A DNA stretch of 64,000 bases. It comes from Kosakonia arachidis. Lineage in GTDB: Bacteria; Pseudomonadota; Gammaproteobacteria; Enterobacterales; Enterobacteriaceae. How positions within the stretch are numbered: position 1 is the stretch's first letter; every line of letters begins with the position of its first letter. The DNA is taken from positions 498,403 to 562,402 of the forward strand of contig NZ_FPAU01000003.1 in the NCBI RefSeq assembly GCF_900116535.1, written 5' to 3'. Position numbers and translations under genes: made by a program. Shown here piece by piece: positions 19,422 to 29,494 of this stretch. Under the pieces are notes generated by a model. The model had not been told where the DNA came from. It ran no database searches and worked only from the letters and a program-made list of their open reading frames with translations.

Positions 19422-20009
19422 ATGGACACATTACGCATTGGTTTAGTTTCGGTTTCCGATCGCGCATCCAGCGGTATTTACCAGGATAAGGGTATTCCTG
19501 CGCTTGAGGAGTGGCTGGCGAGCGCGCTGACAACGCCGTTTCAGATTGAGACCCGATTGATCCCGGACGAGCAAAGCATCATTGAACAAACGCTGTGCGA
19601 GCTGGTGGACGAAATGAGTTGCCATCTGGTGCTGACGACTGGCGGCACCGGGCCTGCGCGACGCGACGTAACGCCGGACGCGACGCTGGCGGTCGCCGAT
19701 CGCGAAATGCCGGGGTTTGGTGAGCAGATGCGGCAAATCAGCCTCAATTTTGTACCGACGGCGATCCTCTCTCGCCAGGTCGGCGTGATCCGCAAACAGG
19801 CATTGATCCTGAATTTGCCCGGCCAGCCCAAATCGATCAAAGAGACGCTGGAAGGCCTAAAAAGCGCTGACGGCGAAGTGAAAGTGCCCGGTATTTTTGC
19901 CAGTGTTCCGTATTGTGTACAGCTGCTTGACGGACCTTATGTTGAAACCAATCCGCAAGTTGTAGCATCTTTCCGGCCTAAAAATGCAAGGCGGGAAATA
20001 TTATCCTAA
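19422..20009 (+). CDS. mog: Mog, molybdopterin adenylyltransferase
   Basis: Adenylates molybdopterin before Mo insertion in molybdenum cofactor synthesis; cytosolic trimer, 195 residues. LVLTTGGTGPARRDVTPDAT and MPGFGEQMR are the MoaB/Mog signature segments. Two other in-frame starts (TTG 19407, ATG 19416) are close; 19422 gives the family start MDTLRIGLVS and the best spacing to ACGGA. Followed by an AT-rich gap and a transporter gene. Confidence 0.96.
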   Translation: MDTLRIGLVSVSDRASSGIYQDKGIPALEEWLASALTTPFQIETRLIPDEQSIIEQTLCELVDEMSCHLVLTTGGTGPARRDVTPDATLAVADREMPGFGEQMRQISLNFVPTAILSRQVGVIRKQALILNLPGQPKSIKETLEGLKSADGEVKVPGIFASVPYCVQLLDGPYVETNPQVVASFRPKNARREILS

Positions 20010-20135
20010 AAGTTAATCTTTTCTGAAATAAAAACGGCGAACCATGGCGTGTTGATTTATTTACGGTATAGTAATTTTTAATTTACATAATTCGTAATAA
20101 TTAAATAAGCCCTCTCTATTTACAAATGGTTCGCT

Positions 20136-21443
20136 ATGTCAAATGCCACTCGTCCTCTGAACAGACAGGATTATAAAACGCTGACGCTTGCTGCCCTCGG
20201 CGGTGCGCTGGAGTTTTACGATTTCATCATTTTCGTCTTCTTCGCCGCCGTGGTTGGCAAGCTTTTCTTCCCGGAGGATATTCCGGAATGGCTGCGCCAG
20301 GTGCAAACCTTTGGCATTTTTGCCGCCGGTTATCTGGCGCGTCCGCTTGGTGGCATTGTCATGGCGCACTTCGGCGATCTGGTCGGGCGCAAGAAGATGT
20401 TTACCCTGAGTATTCTGCTGATGGCGTTACCGACGCTGGCGATTGGTTTGCTGCCAACGTATGCCTCAACAGGTATTGTGGCGCCGCTGTTGCTGCTCTC
20501 GATGCGTGTTTTACAGGGGGCGGCCATCGGTGGTGAAGTGCCTGGCGCGTGGGTGTTTGTGGCGGAGCATGTTCCGGCGCGTCGCATCGGTATTGCTTGT
20601 GGTACCTTAACAGCGGGCCTGACCGTGGGGATTTTGCTCGGTTCGGTGGTGGCGACACTGGTTAATACCAGCATGACGCAACAATCTATTCATGATGGCG
20701 GCTGGCGTATTCCGTTCCTGCTGGGCGGCGCATTTGGCCTGGTGGCGATGTATCTGCGCCGCTGGTTACAAGAAACACCCGTCTTTCTTGAGATGCAGCA
20801 ACGTAAAGCGCTGGCGAAGGAATTACCTGTTAAATCAGTCGTGTTGAAACATAAAAAAGCAGTGATGATTTCCATGCTGCTGACCTGGCTGCTTTCCGCC
20901 GGGATTGTGGTGGTGATTCTGATGTCACCGGTCTGGCTGCAAAAACAGTATGGTTTTGCTCCGGCCCTGACGTTGCAGGCCAATAGCATTGCGACCATTA
21001 TGCTTTGCTTTGGTTGTCTGACCGCCGGGTTGCTGATCGATAAATTTGGCGCCAGTCGCACCTTTATTATTGGCAGCGTGCTACTTGCCTGTTCCAGTTG
21101 GTTTTTCTACCACCTTGTGGGAGCACACCCTGAGCAGCTCTTTGTCCTGTATGGTTTGGTGGGGCTGTGCGTTGGCGTGGTCGGCGCGGTTCCTTACGTA
21201 ATGGTGCGGGCGTTTCCGGCAGAGGTTCGCTTCACGGGTATCTCTTTCTCGTATAACGTCTCATACGCTATTTTCGGCGGCCTGACTCCGATTGCGGTGA
21301 CCCTGCTAATGGGGGTTTCGCCGATGGCACCTGCCTGGTATGTACTGGTGTTATCACTTATTGGTTTAGCGCTGGGGATCTGGCTGCGTCAGGATCTCCA
21401 TCACCAGGATAGCGTAGCGGAGCGGCCGGTAGAGCAAGCATAA
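20136..21443 (+). CDS. MFS transporter, metabolite:H+ symporter (MHS) family
   Basis: 435-residue inner-membrane protein with about 12 hydrophobic segments. LEFYDFIIFVFFAAVVGKLFF near the N-terminus and DLVGRKKMF (MFS motif A) between helices 2 and 3 place it with MHS carriers such as ProP, KgtP, ShiA and citrate carriers; the substrate cannot be read from sequence. There is only a weak Shine-Dalgarno before ATG 20136 and a TATAGT -10-like element at 20067. It has its own terminator, so it is probably monocistronic. K-12 has no gene between mog and satP, so this is an accessory gene (gain here or loss there). Base composition looks like its neighbours. Confidence 0.88.
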   Translation: MSNATRPLNRQDYKTLTLAALGGALEFYDFIIFVFFAAVVGKLFFPEDIPEWLRQVQTFGIFAAGYLARPLGGIVMAHFGDLVGRKKMFTLSILLMALPTLAIGLLPTYASTGIVAPLLLLSMRVLQGAAIGGEVPGAWVFVAEHVPARRIGIACGTLTAGLTVGILLGSVVATLVNTSMTQQSIHDGGWRIPFLLGGAFGLVAMYLRRWLQETPVFLEMQQRKALAKELPVKSVVLKHKKAVMISMLLTWLLSAGIVVVILMSPVWLQKQYGFAPALTLQANSIATIMLCFGCLTAGLLIDKFGASRTFIIGSVLLACSSWFFYHLVGAHPEQLFVLYGLVGLCVGVVGAVPYVMVRAFPAEVRFTGISFSYNVSYAIFGGLTPIAVTLLMGVSPMAPAWYVLVLSLIGLALGIWLRQDLHHQDSVAERPVEQA

Positions 21444-21446
21444 ACA

Positions 21447-21469
21447 AACGGAACCTCAGGCTCCGTTTT
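21447..21469 (+). terminator. Terminator after the MFS gene
   Basis: AACGGAACC and GGCTCCGTT pair with one mismatch around a 3-nt loop, followed by TTTTC, starting 4 bp after the stop. Confidence 0.75.
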
Positions 21470-21566
21470 CATCTTGAGTGGGCCGAGGGTAATTAATGTG
21501 CACCAGGTTACTAAAAGCCTGTAACGGCTGAGGGCGGGAGCATGTCAGGAAGAGTGATATGAGAAG

Positions 21567-21592
21567 AAATGCGAAGCCAGGCTTCGCATTTT
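21567..21592. terminator. Terminator downstream of satP
   Basis: AAATGCGAAGC / GCTTCGCATTT, an 11-bp perfect stem with a 3-nt loop and T-rich sequence on both strands, 18 bp past the satP stop. Confidence 0.85.
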
Positions 21593-21609
21593 AGCATTCA
21601 GCGCAGGAA

Positions 21610-22176
21610 TTAATGCTTTTCACCAATTGGCAGTATTGTGCGTTCGAACTGTTCATTCAGCACTTCGCCCATTGCAAGGTAGATGGCGCTCGCGCCACAA
21701 ACCAGACCGATCCAACCCGCGACATGTACGATGCTTTCGTTATCAGCCAGATGACCTACCGCCAGCAAGGCGAACAATATGGTCAGGCTCAGGAAAACGA
21801 ACTGCAGCGCACGCGCGCCTTTCAGCGTACCAAAGAACATAAACAGGGTGAATACGCCCCAAATCCCCAGATAAACGCCGAGGAAATGGCCGTTTGTTGC
21901 ATCCGCAAGACCCATTTTCGGAAACAGCAGAATCGCGACCAGCGTTAACCAGAAAGAACCATAAGAGGTGAACGCAGTTAAACCAAAGGTGTTGCCCTTT
22001 TTATATTCAAGCAGGCCCGCGAGAATTTGTGCGATACCACCATAGAAAATGCCCATCGCCAGAATAATGCCGTCCATTGGGAATAAACCAATATTATGCA
22101 GGTTAAGCAGAATAGTGGTCATGCCGAAACCCATTAAGCCCAGCGGAGCCGGATTAGCCAACTTAGTGTTGCCCAT
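21610..22176 (-). CDS. satP: SatP/YaaH, acetate/succinate:H+ symporter
   Basis: Acetate uptake transporter family (AceTr), 188 residues, six hydrophobic helices, inner membrane. The family motif NPAPLGLMGFGMTT is at the N-terminus, and EYKKGNTFGLTAFTSYGSFW is conserved. Transcribed away from dnaK. In K-12, yaaW, mbiA and yaaI lie between satP and dnaK; here there are only 297 bp. Confidence 0.95.
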   Translation of the reverse strand: MGNTKLANPAPLGLMGFGMTTILLNLHNIGLFPMDGIILAMGIFYGGIAQILAGLLEYKKGNTFGLTAFTSYGSFWLTLVAILLFPKMGLADATNGHFLGVYLGIWGVFTLFMFFGTLKGARALQFVFLSLTILFALLAVGHLADNESIVHVAGWIGLVCGASAIYLAMGEVLNEQFERTILPIGEKH

Positions 22177-22324
22177 AATTCCTCAAAATAAATCAATATG
22201 GAAAGGGAGAAATGAAAGCCCCCGCACCCTGTTGAACTGGCGGGGTGCGGCATCATAATTAGCGCTAATGGGCCTGTCTATGATCTGAACTGGTGTAAAT
22301 TAAAAAATTTTTTATCGTTTGCCC

Positions 22325-22352
22325 CTTGATGAGCCGCTTAGCGACCCCATCT
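22325..22352 (+). promoter_or_regulatory. dnaK promoter P1 (sigma-32)
   Basis: CTTGATG, 13 bp, then CCCCATCT: an excellent match to the heat-shock sigma-32 consensus (CTTGAAA, N11-16, CCCCATNT), about 120 bp before dnaK. Confidence 0.9.
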
Positions 22353-22399
22353 TGTAGTCAACCGCAGTGTGTGGGCCTGAAAAAAAACGATACAGGGTG

Positions 22400-22426
22400 G
22401 TTGAAACAGCACGTTTCGCCCTTATT
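22400..22426 (+). promoter_or_regulatory. dnaK promoter P2 (sigma-32)
   Basis: GTTGAAAC, then CCCTTATT about 11 bp later, aligned with the second sigma-32 promoter of K-12 dnaK, about 50 bp before the start codon. Confidence 0.75.
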
Positions 22427-22473
22427 ACAGGTTCACAACCACATGATGACGAATTTTTAGTGGAGACGTTTAG

Positions 22474-24387
22474 ATGGGTAAAATTATTGGTATCGACCTT
22501 GGGACAACCAACTCTTGTGTAGCCATTATGGATGGCTCTCAGGCTCGTGTGCTGGAAAATGCTGAAGGCGATCGCACCACTCCTTCTATCATTGCTTACA
22601 CACAGGATGGTGAAACTCTGGTAGGTCAGCCGGCTAAACGTCAGGCCGTGACGAACCCGCAAAACACCCTGTTTGCGATCAAACGCCTGATCGGCCGCCG
22701 CTTCCAGGATGAAGAAGTCCAGCGTGACGAAGCTATCATGCCTTACAAAATCATTGCTGCTGATAACGGCGATGCATGGCTTGATGTAAAAGGCACCAAA
22801 ATGGCACCGCCGCAGATCTCTGCCGAAGTGCTGAAAAAAATGAAAAAAACTGCTGAAGATTACCTGGGTGAGCCGGTAACTGAAGCGGTTATCACCGTAC
22901 CTGCTTACTTTAACGATGCTCAGCGTCAGGCAACTAAAGACGCTGGCCGTATCGCAGGTCTGGAAGTAAAACGTATCATTAACGAACCGACAGCGGCAGC
23001 GCTGGCCTACGGTCTGGATAAAGAAACCGGTAACCGCACCATCGCGGTTTACGACCTGGGTGGTGGTACGTTCGATATCTCAATCATCGAAATCGATGAA
23101 GTCGACGGCGAAAAAACCTTCGAAGTACTGGCTACCAACGGGGACACCCATCTGGGTGGTGAAGACTTCGACAGCCGCCTGATCAACTATCTGGTGGAAG
23201 AGTTCAGAAAAGAGCAAGGTATCGATCTGCGCAACGATCCGCTGGCGATGCAGCGTCTGAAAGAAGCGGCAGAAAAAGCGAAAATCGAGCTCTCTTCCGC
23301 GCAGCAGACCGACGTGAACCTGCCGTACATCACTGCAGACGCGACCGGTCCGAAACACATGAATATTAAAGTGACTCGTGCGAAACTGGAAAGCCTGGTG
23401 GAAGATCTGGTTAACCGTTCTATTGAGCCGCTGAAAGTTGCACTGCAGGATGCTGGCCTGTCCGTATCCGACATCAACGACGTGATCCTGGTCGGTGGTC
23501 AGACTCGTATGCCGATGGTGCAGAAAAAAGTGGCTGAGTTCTTCGGTAAAGAGCCGCGTAAAGACGTTAACCCGGATGAAGCCGTTGCTATTGGTGCTGC
23601 GGTTCAGGGCGGTGTTCTGACGGGTGAAGTTAAAGACGTTCTGCTGCTGGATGTTACCCCGCTGTCGCTGGGTATCGAAACCATGGGCGGCGTGATGACT
23701 GCGCTGATCAACAAAAACACCACCATCCCGACTAAGCACAGCCAGGTATTCTCTACTGCGGAAGATAACCAGTCCGCAGTAACCATCCATGTGCTGCAGG
23801 GTGAACGTAAACGTGCGTCCGATAACAAATCTCTGGGTCAGTTCAACCTGGATGGAATCAACCCGGCACCGCGCGGCATGCCGCAGATTGAAGTTACCTT
23901 CGATATCGACGCTGACGGTATTCTGCACGTTTCCGCGAAAGATAAAAACAGTGGTAAAGAGCAGAAGATCACCATCAAGGCTTCTTCTGGTCTGAATGAA
24001 GATGAAATCGCGAAAATGGTTCGTGACGCAGAAGCGAATGCTGAATCTGACCGTAAGTTCGAAGAACTGGTGCAAACCCGTAACCAGGGCGACCATCTGC
24101 TGCACAGCACGCGTAAGCAGGTTCAAGAAGCAGGCGATAAACTGCCAGCAGAAGACAAAACGGCTATCGAGTCTGCACTGAGTGAGCTGGAAGTTGCGCT
24201 GAAAGGCGAAGACAAAGCCGAAATCGAAGCGAAAATGCAGGCGCTGGCACAGGTTTCCCAGAAACTGTTGGAAATAGCACAACAGCAGCATGCGCAGCAG
24301 CAAGCGGGCGCTGATGCTTCCGCGAACAACGCGAAAGATGACGATGTTGTCGACGCCGAGTTCGAAGAAGTCAAAGACAAAAAATAA
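22474..24387 (+). CDS. dnaK: DnaK, Hsp70 chaperone
   Basis: ATP-dependent Hsp70 (637 residues) that folds and disaggregates proteins with DnaJ and GrpE and controls sigma-32. Nucleotide-binding domain about 1-385 ([43 protein letters not shown]), linker with [15 protein letters not shown], substrate-binding domain, helical lid, and the C-terminal [11 protein letters not shown] tail. TGGAGA precedes the ATG. Two sigma-32 promoters lie upstream; dnaJ follows after 85 bp that contain a strong hairpin. Confidence 0.99.
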   Translation: MGKIIGIDLGTTNSCVAIMDGSQARVLENAEGDRTTPSIIAYTQDGETLVGQPAKRQAVTNPQNTLFAIKRLIGRRFQDEEVQRDEAIMPYKIIAADNGDAWLDVKGTKMAPPQISAEVLKKMKKTAEDYLGEPVTEAVITVPAYFNDAQRQATKDAGRIAGLEVKRIINEPTAAALAYGLDKETGNRTIAVYDLGGGTFDISIIEIDEVDGEKTFEVLATNGDTHLGGEDFDSRLINYLVEEFRKEQGIDLRNDPLAMQRLKEAAEKAKIELSSAQQTDVNLPYITADATGPKHMNIKVTRAKLESLVEDLVNRSIEPLKVALQDAGLSVSDINDVILVGGQTRMPMVQKKVAEFFGKEPRKDVNPDEAVAIGAAVQGGVLTGEVKDVLLLDVTPLSLGIETMGGVMTALINKNTTIPTKHSQVFSTAEDNQSAVTIHVLQGERKRASDNKSLGQFNLDGINPAPRGMPQIEVTFDIDADGILHVSAKDKNSGKEQKITIKASSGLNEDEIAKMVRDAEANAESDRKFEELVQTRNQGDHLLHSTRKQVQEAGDKLPAEDKTAIESALSELEVALKGEDKAEIEAKMQALAQVSQKLLEIAQQQHAQQQAGADASANNAKDDDVVDAEFEEVKDKK

Positions 24388-24412
24388 TCGCCCTGATGCA
24401 GGGTAGATAACC

Positions 24413-24447
24413 AGCACGGGCGTCGGAGTTTTCTCCACGCCCGTGCT
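24413..24447 (+). other. Strong hairpin in the dnaK-dnaJ gap (tpke11 position)
   Basis: AGCACGGGCGT pairs with ACGCCCGTGCT, then GGAG with CTCC after a one-base bulge, closing on a TTTT loop. There is no T-run after it. In K-12 a small RNA, tpke11, is annotated across this same gap. It may set the dnaK:dnaJ ratio by partial termination or processing (inference). Confidence 0.6.
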
Positions 24448-24472
24448 CGTATGTTAAGGGGCAGATAAACCG

Positions 24473-25621
24473 ATGGCGAAGCAAGATTATTACGAGATTT
24501 TAGGCGTTCCGAAAACAGCGGAAGAGCGTGAAATCAAAAAGGCGTATAAACGCCTGGCCATGAAATATCACCCGGACCGCAACCAGGGCGATAAAGAGGC
24601 CGAAGCCAAATTTAAAGAGATAAAAGAAGCCTATGAAGTCCTGACCGATGCCCAGAAACGTGCGGCTTACGATCAGTACGGACATGCAGCATTTGAGCAG
24701 GGCGGAATGGGTGGTGGTGGATTCGGCGGCGGAGGCGGCTTTGGCGGCGGCGCAGACTTCAGTGACATTTTCGGCGACGTGTTCGGCGATATCTTCGGCG
24801 GTGGGCGTGGTCGCCAGCGCGCAGCACGTGGTGCTGACCTGCGCTACAACATGGATCTGACGCTGGAAGAAGCGGTACGCGGCGTGACCAAAGAGATTCG
24901 CATTCCAACGCTGGAAGAGTGTGACGTTTGCCACGGCAGCGGCGCTAAACCTGGCACTCAGCCGCAAACCTGTCCGACCTGTCACGGTTCCGGCCAGGTG
25001 CAGATGCGCCAGGGATTCTTCGCAGTACAGCAGACCTGTCCGCACTGTCAGGGGCGAGGTACGCTGATTAAAGATCCGTGCAACAAATGTCACGGTCATG
25101 GCCGCGTGGAGAAATCCAAAACCCTGTCCGTGAAAATCCCGGCAGGGGTGGACACCGGCGATCGCATCCGCCTGAGCGGCGAAGGCGAAGCGGGTGAGCA
25201 TGGTGCACCAGCAGGCGATCTGTACGTTCAGGTGCAGGTGAAACAGCACCCTATCTTCGAGCGTGAAGGCAATAACCTGTACTGCGAAGTGCCGATCAAC
25301 TTTGCTATGGCGGCGTTGGGTGGTGAAATCGAAGTGCCGACGCTGGATGGCCGCGTGAAGCTGAAAGTACCCACTGAAACCCAGACCGGCAAACTGTTCC
25401 GCATGCGCGGCAAGGGCGTGAAGTCTGTCCGTGGCGGCGCGCAGGGCGATCTGTTGTGCCGTGTCGTTGTTGAAACGCCGGTTGGTCTGAACGAAAAGCA
25501 GAAGCAACTGCTTAAAGATCTGCAGGACAGCTTTGGTGGCCCGACGGGCGAGCACAACAGCCCGCGTTCCAAGAGCTTCTTCGACGGCGTGAAAAAATTT
25601 TTCGACGATTTGACGCGCTAA
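24473..25621 (+). CDS. dnaJ: DnaJ, Hsp40 co-chaperone
   Basis: Stimulates DnaK ATPase and delivers substrates. J domain 1-70 with HPD in KYHPDRN; a Gly/Phe region; four CxxCxGxG zinc repeats ([32 protein letters not shown]); C-terminal substrate-binding domains ending in [13 protein letters not shown]. At 382 residues it is about six longer than K-12 DnaJ, the difference lying in an expanded Gly/Phe tract ([17 protein letters not shown]). Co-transcribed with dnaK and ended by a strong terminator. Confidence 0.98.
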   Translation: MAKQDYYEILGVPKTAEEREIKKAYKRLAMKYHPDRNQGDKEAEAKFKEIKEAYEVLTDAQKRAAYDQYGHAAFEQGGMGGGGFGGGGGFGGGADFSDIFGDVFGDIFGGGRGRQRAARGADLRYNMDLTLEEAVRGVTKEIRIPTLEECDVCHGSGAKPGTQPQTCPTCHGSGQVQMRQGFFAVQQTCPHCQGRGTLIKDPCNKCHGHGRVEKSKTLSVKIPAGVDTGDRIRLSGEGEAGEHGAPAGDLYVQVQVKQHPIFEREGNNLYCEVPINFAMAALGGEIEVPTLDGRVKLKVPTETQTGKLFRMRGKGVKSVRGGAQGDLLCRVVVETPVGLNEKQKQLLKDLQDSFGGPTGEHNSPRSKSFFDGVKKFFDDLTR

Positions 25622-25642
25622 GTCTCCCGCACCGCCTATATC

Positions 25643-25670
25643 AGGCCCGGCTTTATGCCGGGCCTTTTTT
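25643..25670 (+). terminator. Terminator of dnaKJ
   Basis: AGGCCCGGC / GCCGGGCCT with a TTTAT loop and a six-T run, 22 bp after dnaJ. Confidence 0.95.
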
Positions 25671-25787
25671 ATCGTTTATGGCACTATTCGGAAAAAGAGA
25701 ATATATGCCCAATTATAATCTGGTTTTACCGAGGATTCGTGAGGGGTAAGATAGTCCGCACAATGGAACAGTGACCGAGAGAATAAC

Positions 25788-26951
25788 ATGAAGCTTTTAC
25801 AGCGTTTCTTTAGCAGCGATGCCGCCGGGGGCATCGTACTTATCATTGCGGCAGCGCTCGCAATGCTGTGTGCCAATCTTGGAGTGACACAGGATCTTTA
25901 CCACAACTTCCTGTCGACGCCCGTCGAATTCAAGTTCGGTTCGCTGGAAATCAACAAAAACATGCTGCTATGGATCAACGATGCGTTGATGGCCGTATTT
26001 TTCTTGATGATCGGCCTGGAAGTGAAATATGAACTGGTGCAGGGCGCACTTGCCAGCCGCCAGCAGGCCGTATTCCCGGTGATTGCCGCCTTTGGCGGTA
26101 TGGTTGCGCCCGCATTAATCTTCCTGCTGTTCAATTTCCACGATCCACTGGCGCGACACGGTTGGGCTATTCCAACCGCGACGGATATTGCCTTTGCTCT
26201 CGGTGTCCTTGCTTTGCTGGGTAATCGCGTGCCTGTGGCGCTGAAAGTGTTCCTGATGGCGCTGGCGATCATTGACGATCTGGGTGCGATAATCATTATT
26301 GCCTTGTTCTACACCAGCGATCTCTCAACCACTGCGCTGGGTGTGGCGGCGGCATCCATTGCCGTACTGGCGATACTGAATGCCTGTAATGTTCGGCGCA
26401 TCGGTATTTATATGCTGGTTGGGATAGTGCTGTGGACGGCGGTGCTAAAATCCGGCGTCCACGCGACGCTCGCCGGAGTGGTTGTCGGTTTCTTTGTTCC
26501 GCTGCGCGAGCAGAGCGGTGTTTCTCCGGCTCGTCAACTGGTCGATGCAATTCATCCGTGGGTTGCATGGCTGATTCTGCCGTTATTTGCTTTTGCGAAT
26601 GCCGGCGTATCGCTGAGCGGAATGTCTGTATCCGGGCTGGGAGATGTGCTGCCGTTAGGCATTATTGCCGGGCTGGTTCTTGGTAAGCCGCTGGGTATCA
26701 CAATCTTCTGCTGGCTGGCGTTACGTTTAAAGCTGGCGAAGTTACCACAGGGCGCTGCATTTAAACAGATTATGTCGGTAGGCTTGCTGTGCGGCATTGG
26801 CTTTACTATGTCAATTTTTATCGCCTCGCTGGCCTTTGGCGATGCCCATGAGGAGATGATTGCCTGGAGTAAACTGGGGATCCTCACCGGCTCAATTATC
26901 TCGGCAGTGGCGGGGTATTGCTTGCTGCGTACTCGTATCGTTCGCACTTAG
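25788..26951 (+). CDS. nhaA: NhaA, Na+/H+ antiporter
   Basis: Inner-membrane antiporter (387 residues, about 12 helices) exchanging two H+ for one Na+ or Li+, important at alkaline pH and high salt. The ion-binding Asp pair is in [15 protein letters not shown]; the unwound helix IV region [19 protein letters not shown] is conserved. Followed 22 bp later by its activator nhaR. Unlike in K-12, no hok-sok or IS material separates it from dnaJ. Confidence 0.97.
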   Translation: MKLLQRFFSSDAAGGIVLIIAAALAMLCANLGVTQDLYHNFLSTPVEFKFGSLEINKNMLLWINDALMAVFFLMIGLEVKYELVQGALASRQQAVFPVIAAFGGMVAPALIFLLFNFHDPLARHGWAIPTATDIAFALGVLALLGNRVPVALKVFLMALAIIDDLGAIIIIALFYTSDLSTTALGVAAASIAVLAILNACNVRRIGIYMLVGIVLWTAVLKSGVHATLAGVVVGFFVPLREQSGVSPARQLVDAIHPWVAWLILPLFAFANAGVSLSGMSVSGLGDVLPLGIIAGLVLGKPLGITIFCWLALRLKLAKLPQGAAFKQIMSVGLLCGIGFTMSIFIASLAFGDAHEEMIAWSKLGILTGSIISAVAGYCLLRTRIVRT

Positions 26952-26973
26952 CAGTGGAAGTGAGTAGAGGGCT

Positions 26974-27873
26974 ATGTCGTATATCAATTACAACCATTTG
27001 TATTATTTCTGGCACGTCTACCGTGAAGGCTCCGTCGTTGGAGCAGCGGAGTCGCTCTTTCTGACTCCGCAGACCATCACCGGGCAAATAAAATCCCTTG
27101 AGGAGCGTCTACAAGGCAAGCTCTTCAAACGTAAGGGTCGTGGGCTGGAACCGACAGAACTGGGCGAACTGGTGTTTCGTTACGCAGATAAGATGTTCAC
27201 GCTCAGTCAGGAGATGCTCGATATTATCAATTATCGCAAAGAGTCCAGCCTGTTATTTGATGTCGGCGTGGCGGATGCGCTCTCCAAGCGGCTGGTTAGC
27301 ACTATCCTCAGCGTGGCGATAAGTGAGGGAGAACCAATCCATTTACGTTGTTTTGAATCGACGCATGAACTCCTGCTGGAGCAGCTAAGCCAGCATAAGC
27401 TCGACATGATTATCTCTGACTGCCCAATCGATTCCACCCAGCAAGAGGGGCTTTTTTCGGTGAAAATTGGCGAATGCAGCGTCAGTTTCTGGGGCAGTAA
27501 TCCGTTGCCGAAAACGCCTTTTCCGCTTTGTTTGCAGGAGCGGCGCTTATTAATTCCAGGACGACGTTCAATGCTGGGGCGCAGGCTGCTGAACTGGTTT
27601 AATACGCAAGATTTGCAAGTGGAGATTCTTGGGGAGTTTGATGATGCTGCGCTGATGAAGGCGTTTGGTGTCGCGCACAATGCTATTTTTGTTGCCCCGA
27701 CGCGCTACGCTCACGATCTTTTTGCCGATGAAAGCATGGTTGAAATCGGTCGGGTGGATAATGTGATGGAGGAGTATCACGCAATTTTTGCAGAACGGAT
27801 GATTCAGCATCCTGCTGTGCAGCGCATTTGCAATCAGGATTACTCGGCACTTTTCGATCTGCCTCAAAAATAA
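26974..27873 (+). CDS. nhaR: NhaR, LysR-type activator of nhaA
   Basis: LysR-family regulator (299 residues) that senses Na+ and activates nhaA; in E. coli also pgaABCD and osmC. N-terminal winged HTH ([25 protein letters not shown]) and a C-terminal periplasmic-binding-like effector domain. GAGGG lies just before the ATG. Probably co-transcribed with nhaA; ends in a bidirectional terminator shared with rpsT. Confidence 0.96.
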   Translation: MSYINYNHLYYFWHVYREGSVVGAAESLFLTPQTITGQIKSLEERLQGKLFKRKGRGLEPTELGELVFRYADKMFTLSQEMLDIINYRKESSLLFDVGVADALSKRLVSTILSVAISEGEPIHLRCFESTHELLLEQLSQHKLDMIISDCPIDSTQQEGLFSVKIGECSVSFWGSNPLPKTPFPLCLQERRLLIPGRRSMLGRRLLNWFNTQDLQVEILGEFDDAALMKAFGVAHNAIFVAPTRYAHDLFADESMVEIGRVDNVMEEYHAIFAERMIQHPAVQRICNQDYSALFDLPQK

Positions 27874-27897
27874 AAAACCCGCCGAAGCGGGTTTTTT
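27872..27897. terminator. Bidirectional terminator between nhaR and rpsT
   Basis: AAAAAACCCGC / GCGGGTTTTTT with a CGAA loop; the nhaR stop codon overlaps its first base. Confidence 0.95.
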
Positions 27898-27920
27898 CAC
27901 AAAGCCAGAAAACGTAGCGA

Positions 27921-28260
<340 letters not shown>

Positions 28261-28300
28261 TGGATTTGTGCAAATAAGCGCCGTTAAAATACAACGCTCG

Positions 28301-28503
28301 TTACGTAGTGATGGCGCAAGATTCTAACAGCTTGCTTGTCGCGAATACAGCTTTTCCACCAGAAAAATCGCTCACGAGGTCAGATTTTCATGCCAGCGGC
28401 GGGCAGCCTGATGAAATCCTTCTCCTTTCTGCTGTGTGAAAGCAATCGTCGGTTAACGTTGCCCGTTGTACAAGGTATAATCCGACGATTTTCACTGTTT
28501 TGA
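28301..28503 (+). pseudogene. yaaY: yaaY-like relic between rpsT and ribF
   Basis: K-12 has a 72-codon unknown gene, yaaY, here. The corresponding DNA is recognisable: LRSDGAR F-stop QLACREYSFS in one frame (in-frame TAA at 28325-28327), then NRRLTLPVVQGIIRRFSLF in another frame ending at TGA 28501-28503. An in-frame stop plus a frameshift break the frame; the second part alone could encode 37 residues from ATG 28390. The region also contains the ribF promoter, so conservation may reflect regulation rather than protein. Comparison is from memory. Confidence 0.5.
28453..28481 (+). promoter_or_regulatory. ribF promoter
   Basis: TTAACG, 17 bp, and a perfect TATAAT, 30 bp before the ribF ATG; likely drives ribF-ileS-lspA-fkpB-ispH. 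Confidence 0.75.
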
Positions 28504-28510
28504 GCCAGAC

Positions 28511-29449
28511 ATGAAGCTGATACGCGGCATACATAACCTCAGCCAGGCACCCTTCGGGTGCGTGCTGACGATTGGTAATTTCGATGGCGTGCATCGTGGC
28601 CATCAGGCGCTTTTACAAGGGCTTGGCGCAGAAGGCCGGGCGCGTAGTTTGCCGGTGGTGGTGATGATTTTTGAACCACAGCCGCTGGAACTGTTCGCCG
28701 GGCAGAAAGCCCCTGCGCGTCTTACCCGGCTACGTGAAAAGCTGCGCTGGCTGGCAGCGTGTGGCGTGGATTATGTTCTGTGCGTTCGTTTTGACCGCCG
28801 TTTTGCGGCATTCACCGCACAAACCTTTGTCAGTGAACTGCTGGTTGACCGCCTTGGTGTGAAATTTCTCGCAGTGGGTGACGATTTCCGTTTTGGCGCT
28901 GGTCGCCAAGGGGATTTCTTGTTATTACAGAAGGCTGGTCAAAAATATGGCTTTGACGTCACCAGTACGCAAACTTTCTTTGATGGCGGTGTTCGCGTGA
29001 GCAGCACGGCTGTGCGTCAGGCATTGGCTGACGACAACCTTCAGTTGGCTGAACAGTTGCTTGGCCATCCGTTCAGCATCTCCGGGCGCGTAGTACACGG
29101 TGATGAACTGGGGCGTACCATTGGTTTCCCGACGGCGAATTTACCGCTGCGCCGTCAGGTCTCCCCGGTAAAAGGGGTCTATGCGGTGGAAGTGGCTGGA
29201 CTGGGCGATACGCTTTACCCGGGCGTAGCCAATATCGGCACTCGCCCGACGGTTGCAGGCGTGCGCCAGCAGCTGGAAGTACATCTTTTGGATGTTGTAA
29301 TAGACCTCTACGGACGTCATATAGATGTTGTGTTGCGTAAAAAATTACGCGATGAACAGCGATTTGCTTCGCTCGATGAGCTGAAAGCGCAAATCGCCCG
29401 CGATGAGGTAGCGGCCCGCGAGTTTTTTGGGCTATCTAAACCGGCTTAA
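28511..29449 (+). CDS. ribF: RibF, bifunctional riboflavin kinase / FAD synthetase
   Basis: Makes FMN then FAD. 312 residues: N-terminal adenylyltransferase with GNFDGVHRGHQALL and STAVRQAL; C-terminal riboflavin kinase with GDELGRTIGFPTANL and PGVANIGTRPT. Start ATG 28511, first gene of a five-gene operon; ileS begins 45 bp after its stop. Confidence 0.97.
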   Translation: MKLIRGIHNLSQAPFGCVLTIGNFDGVHRGHQALLQGLGAEGRARSLPVVVMIFEPQPLELFAGQKAPARLTRLREKLRWLAACGVDYVLCVRFDRRFAAFTAQTFVSELLVDRLGVKFLAVGDDFRFGAGRQGDFLLLQKAGQKYGFDVTSTQTFFDGGVRVSSTAVRQALADDNLQLAEQLLGHPFSISGRVVHGDELGRTIGFPTANLPLRRQVSPVKGVYAVEVAGLGDTLYPGVANIGTRPTVAGVRQQLEVHLLDVVIDLYGRHIDVVLRKKLRDEQRFASLDELKAQIARDEVAAREFFGLSKPA

Positions 29450-29494
29450 GGCCTGGTGGTATTAATCAAACCGAAATACGGAACCGAGAATCTG

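Noticed and set aside
23080-24438. 452-codon open frame antisense to dnaK
   Set aside because: It mirrors dnaK codon bias (a well-known artefact of strongly biased Hsp70 genes), has no ribosome site, and no recognisable domain.
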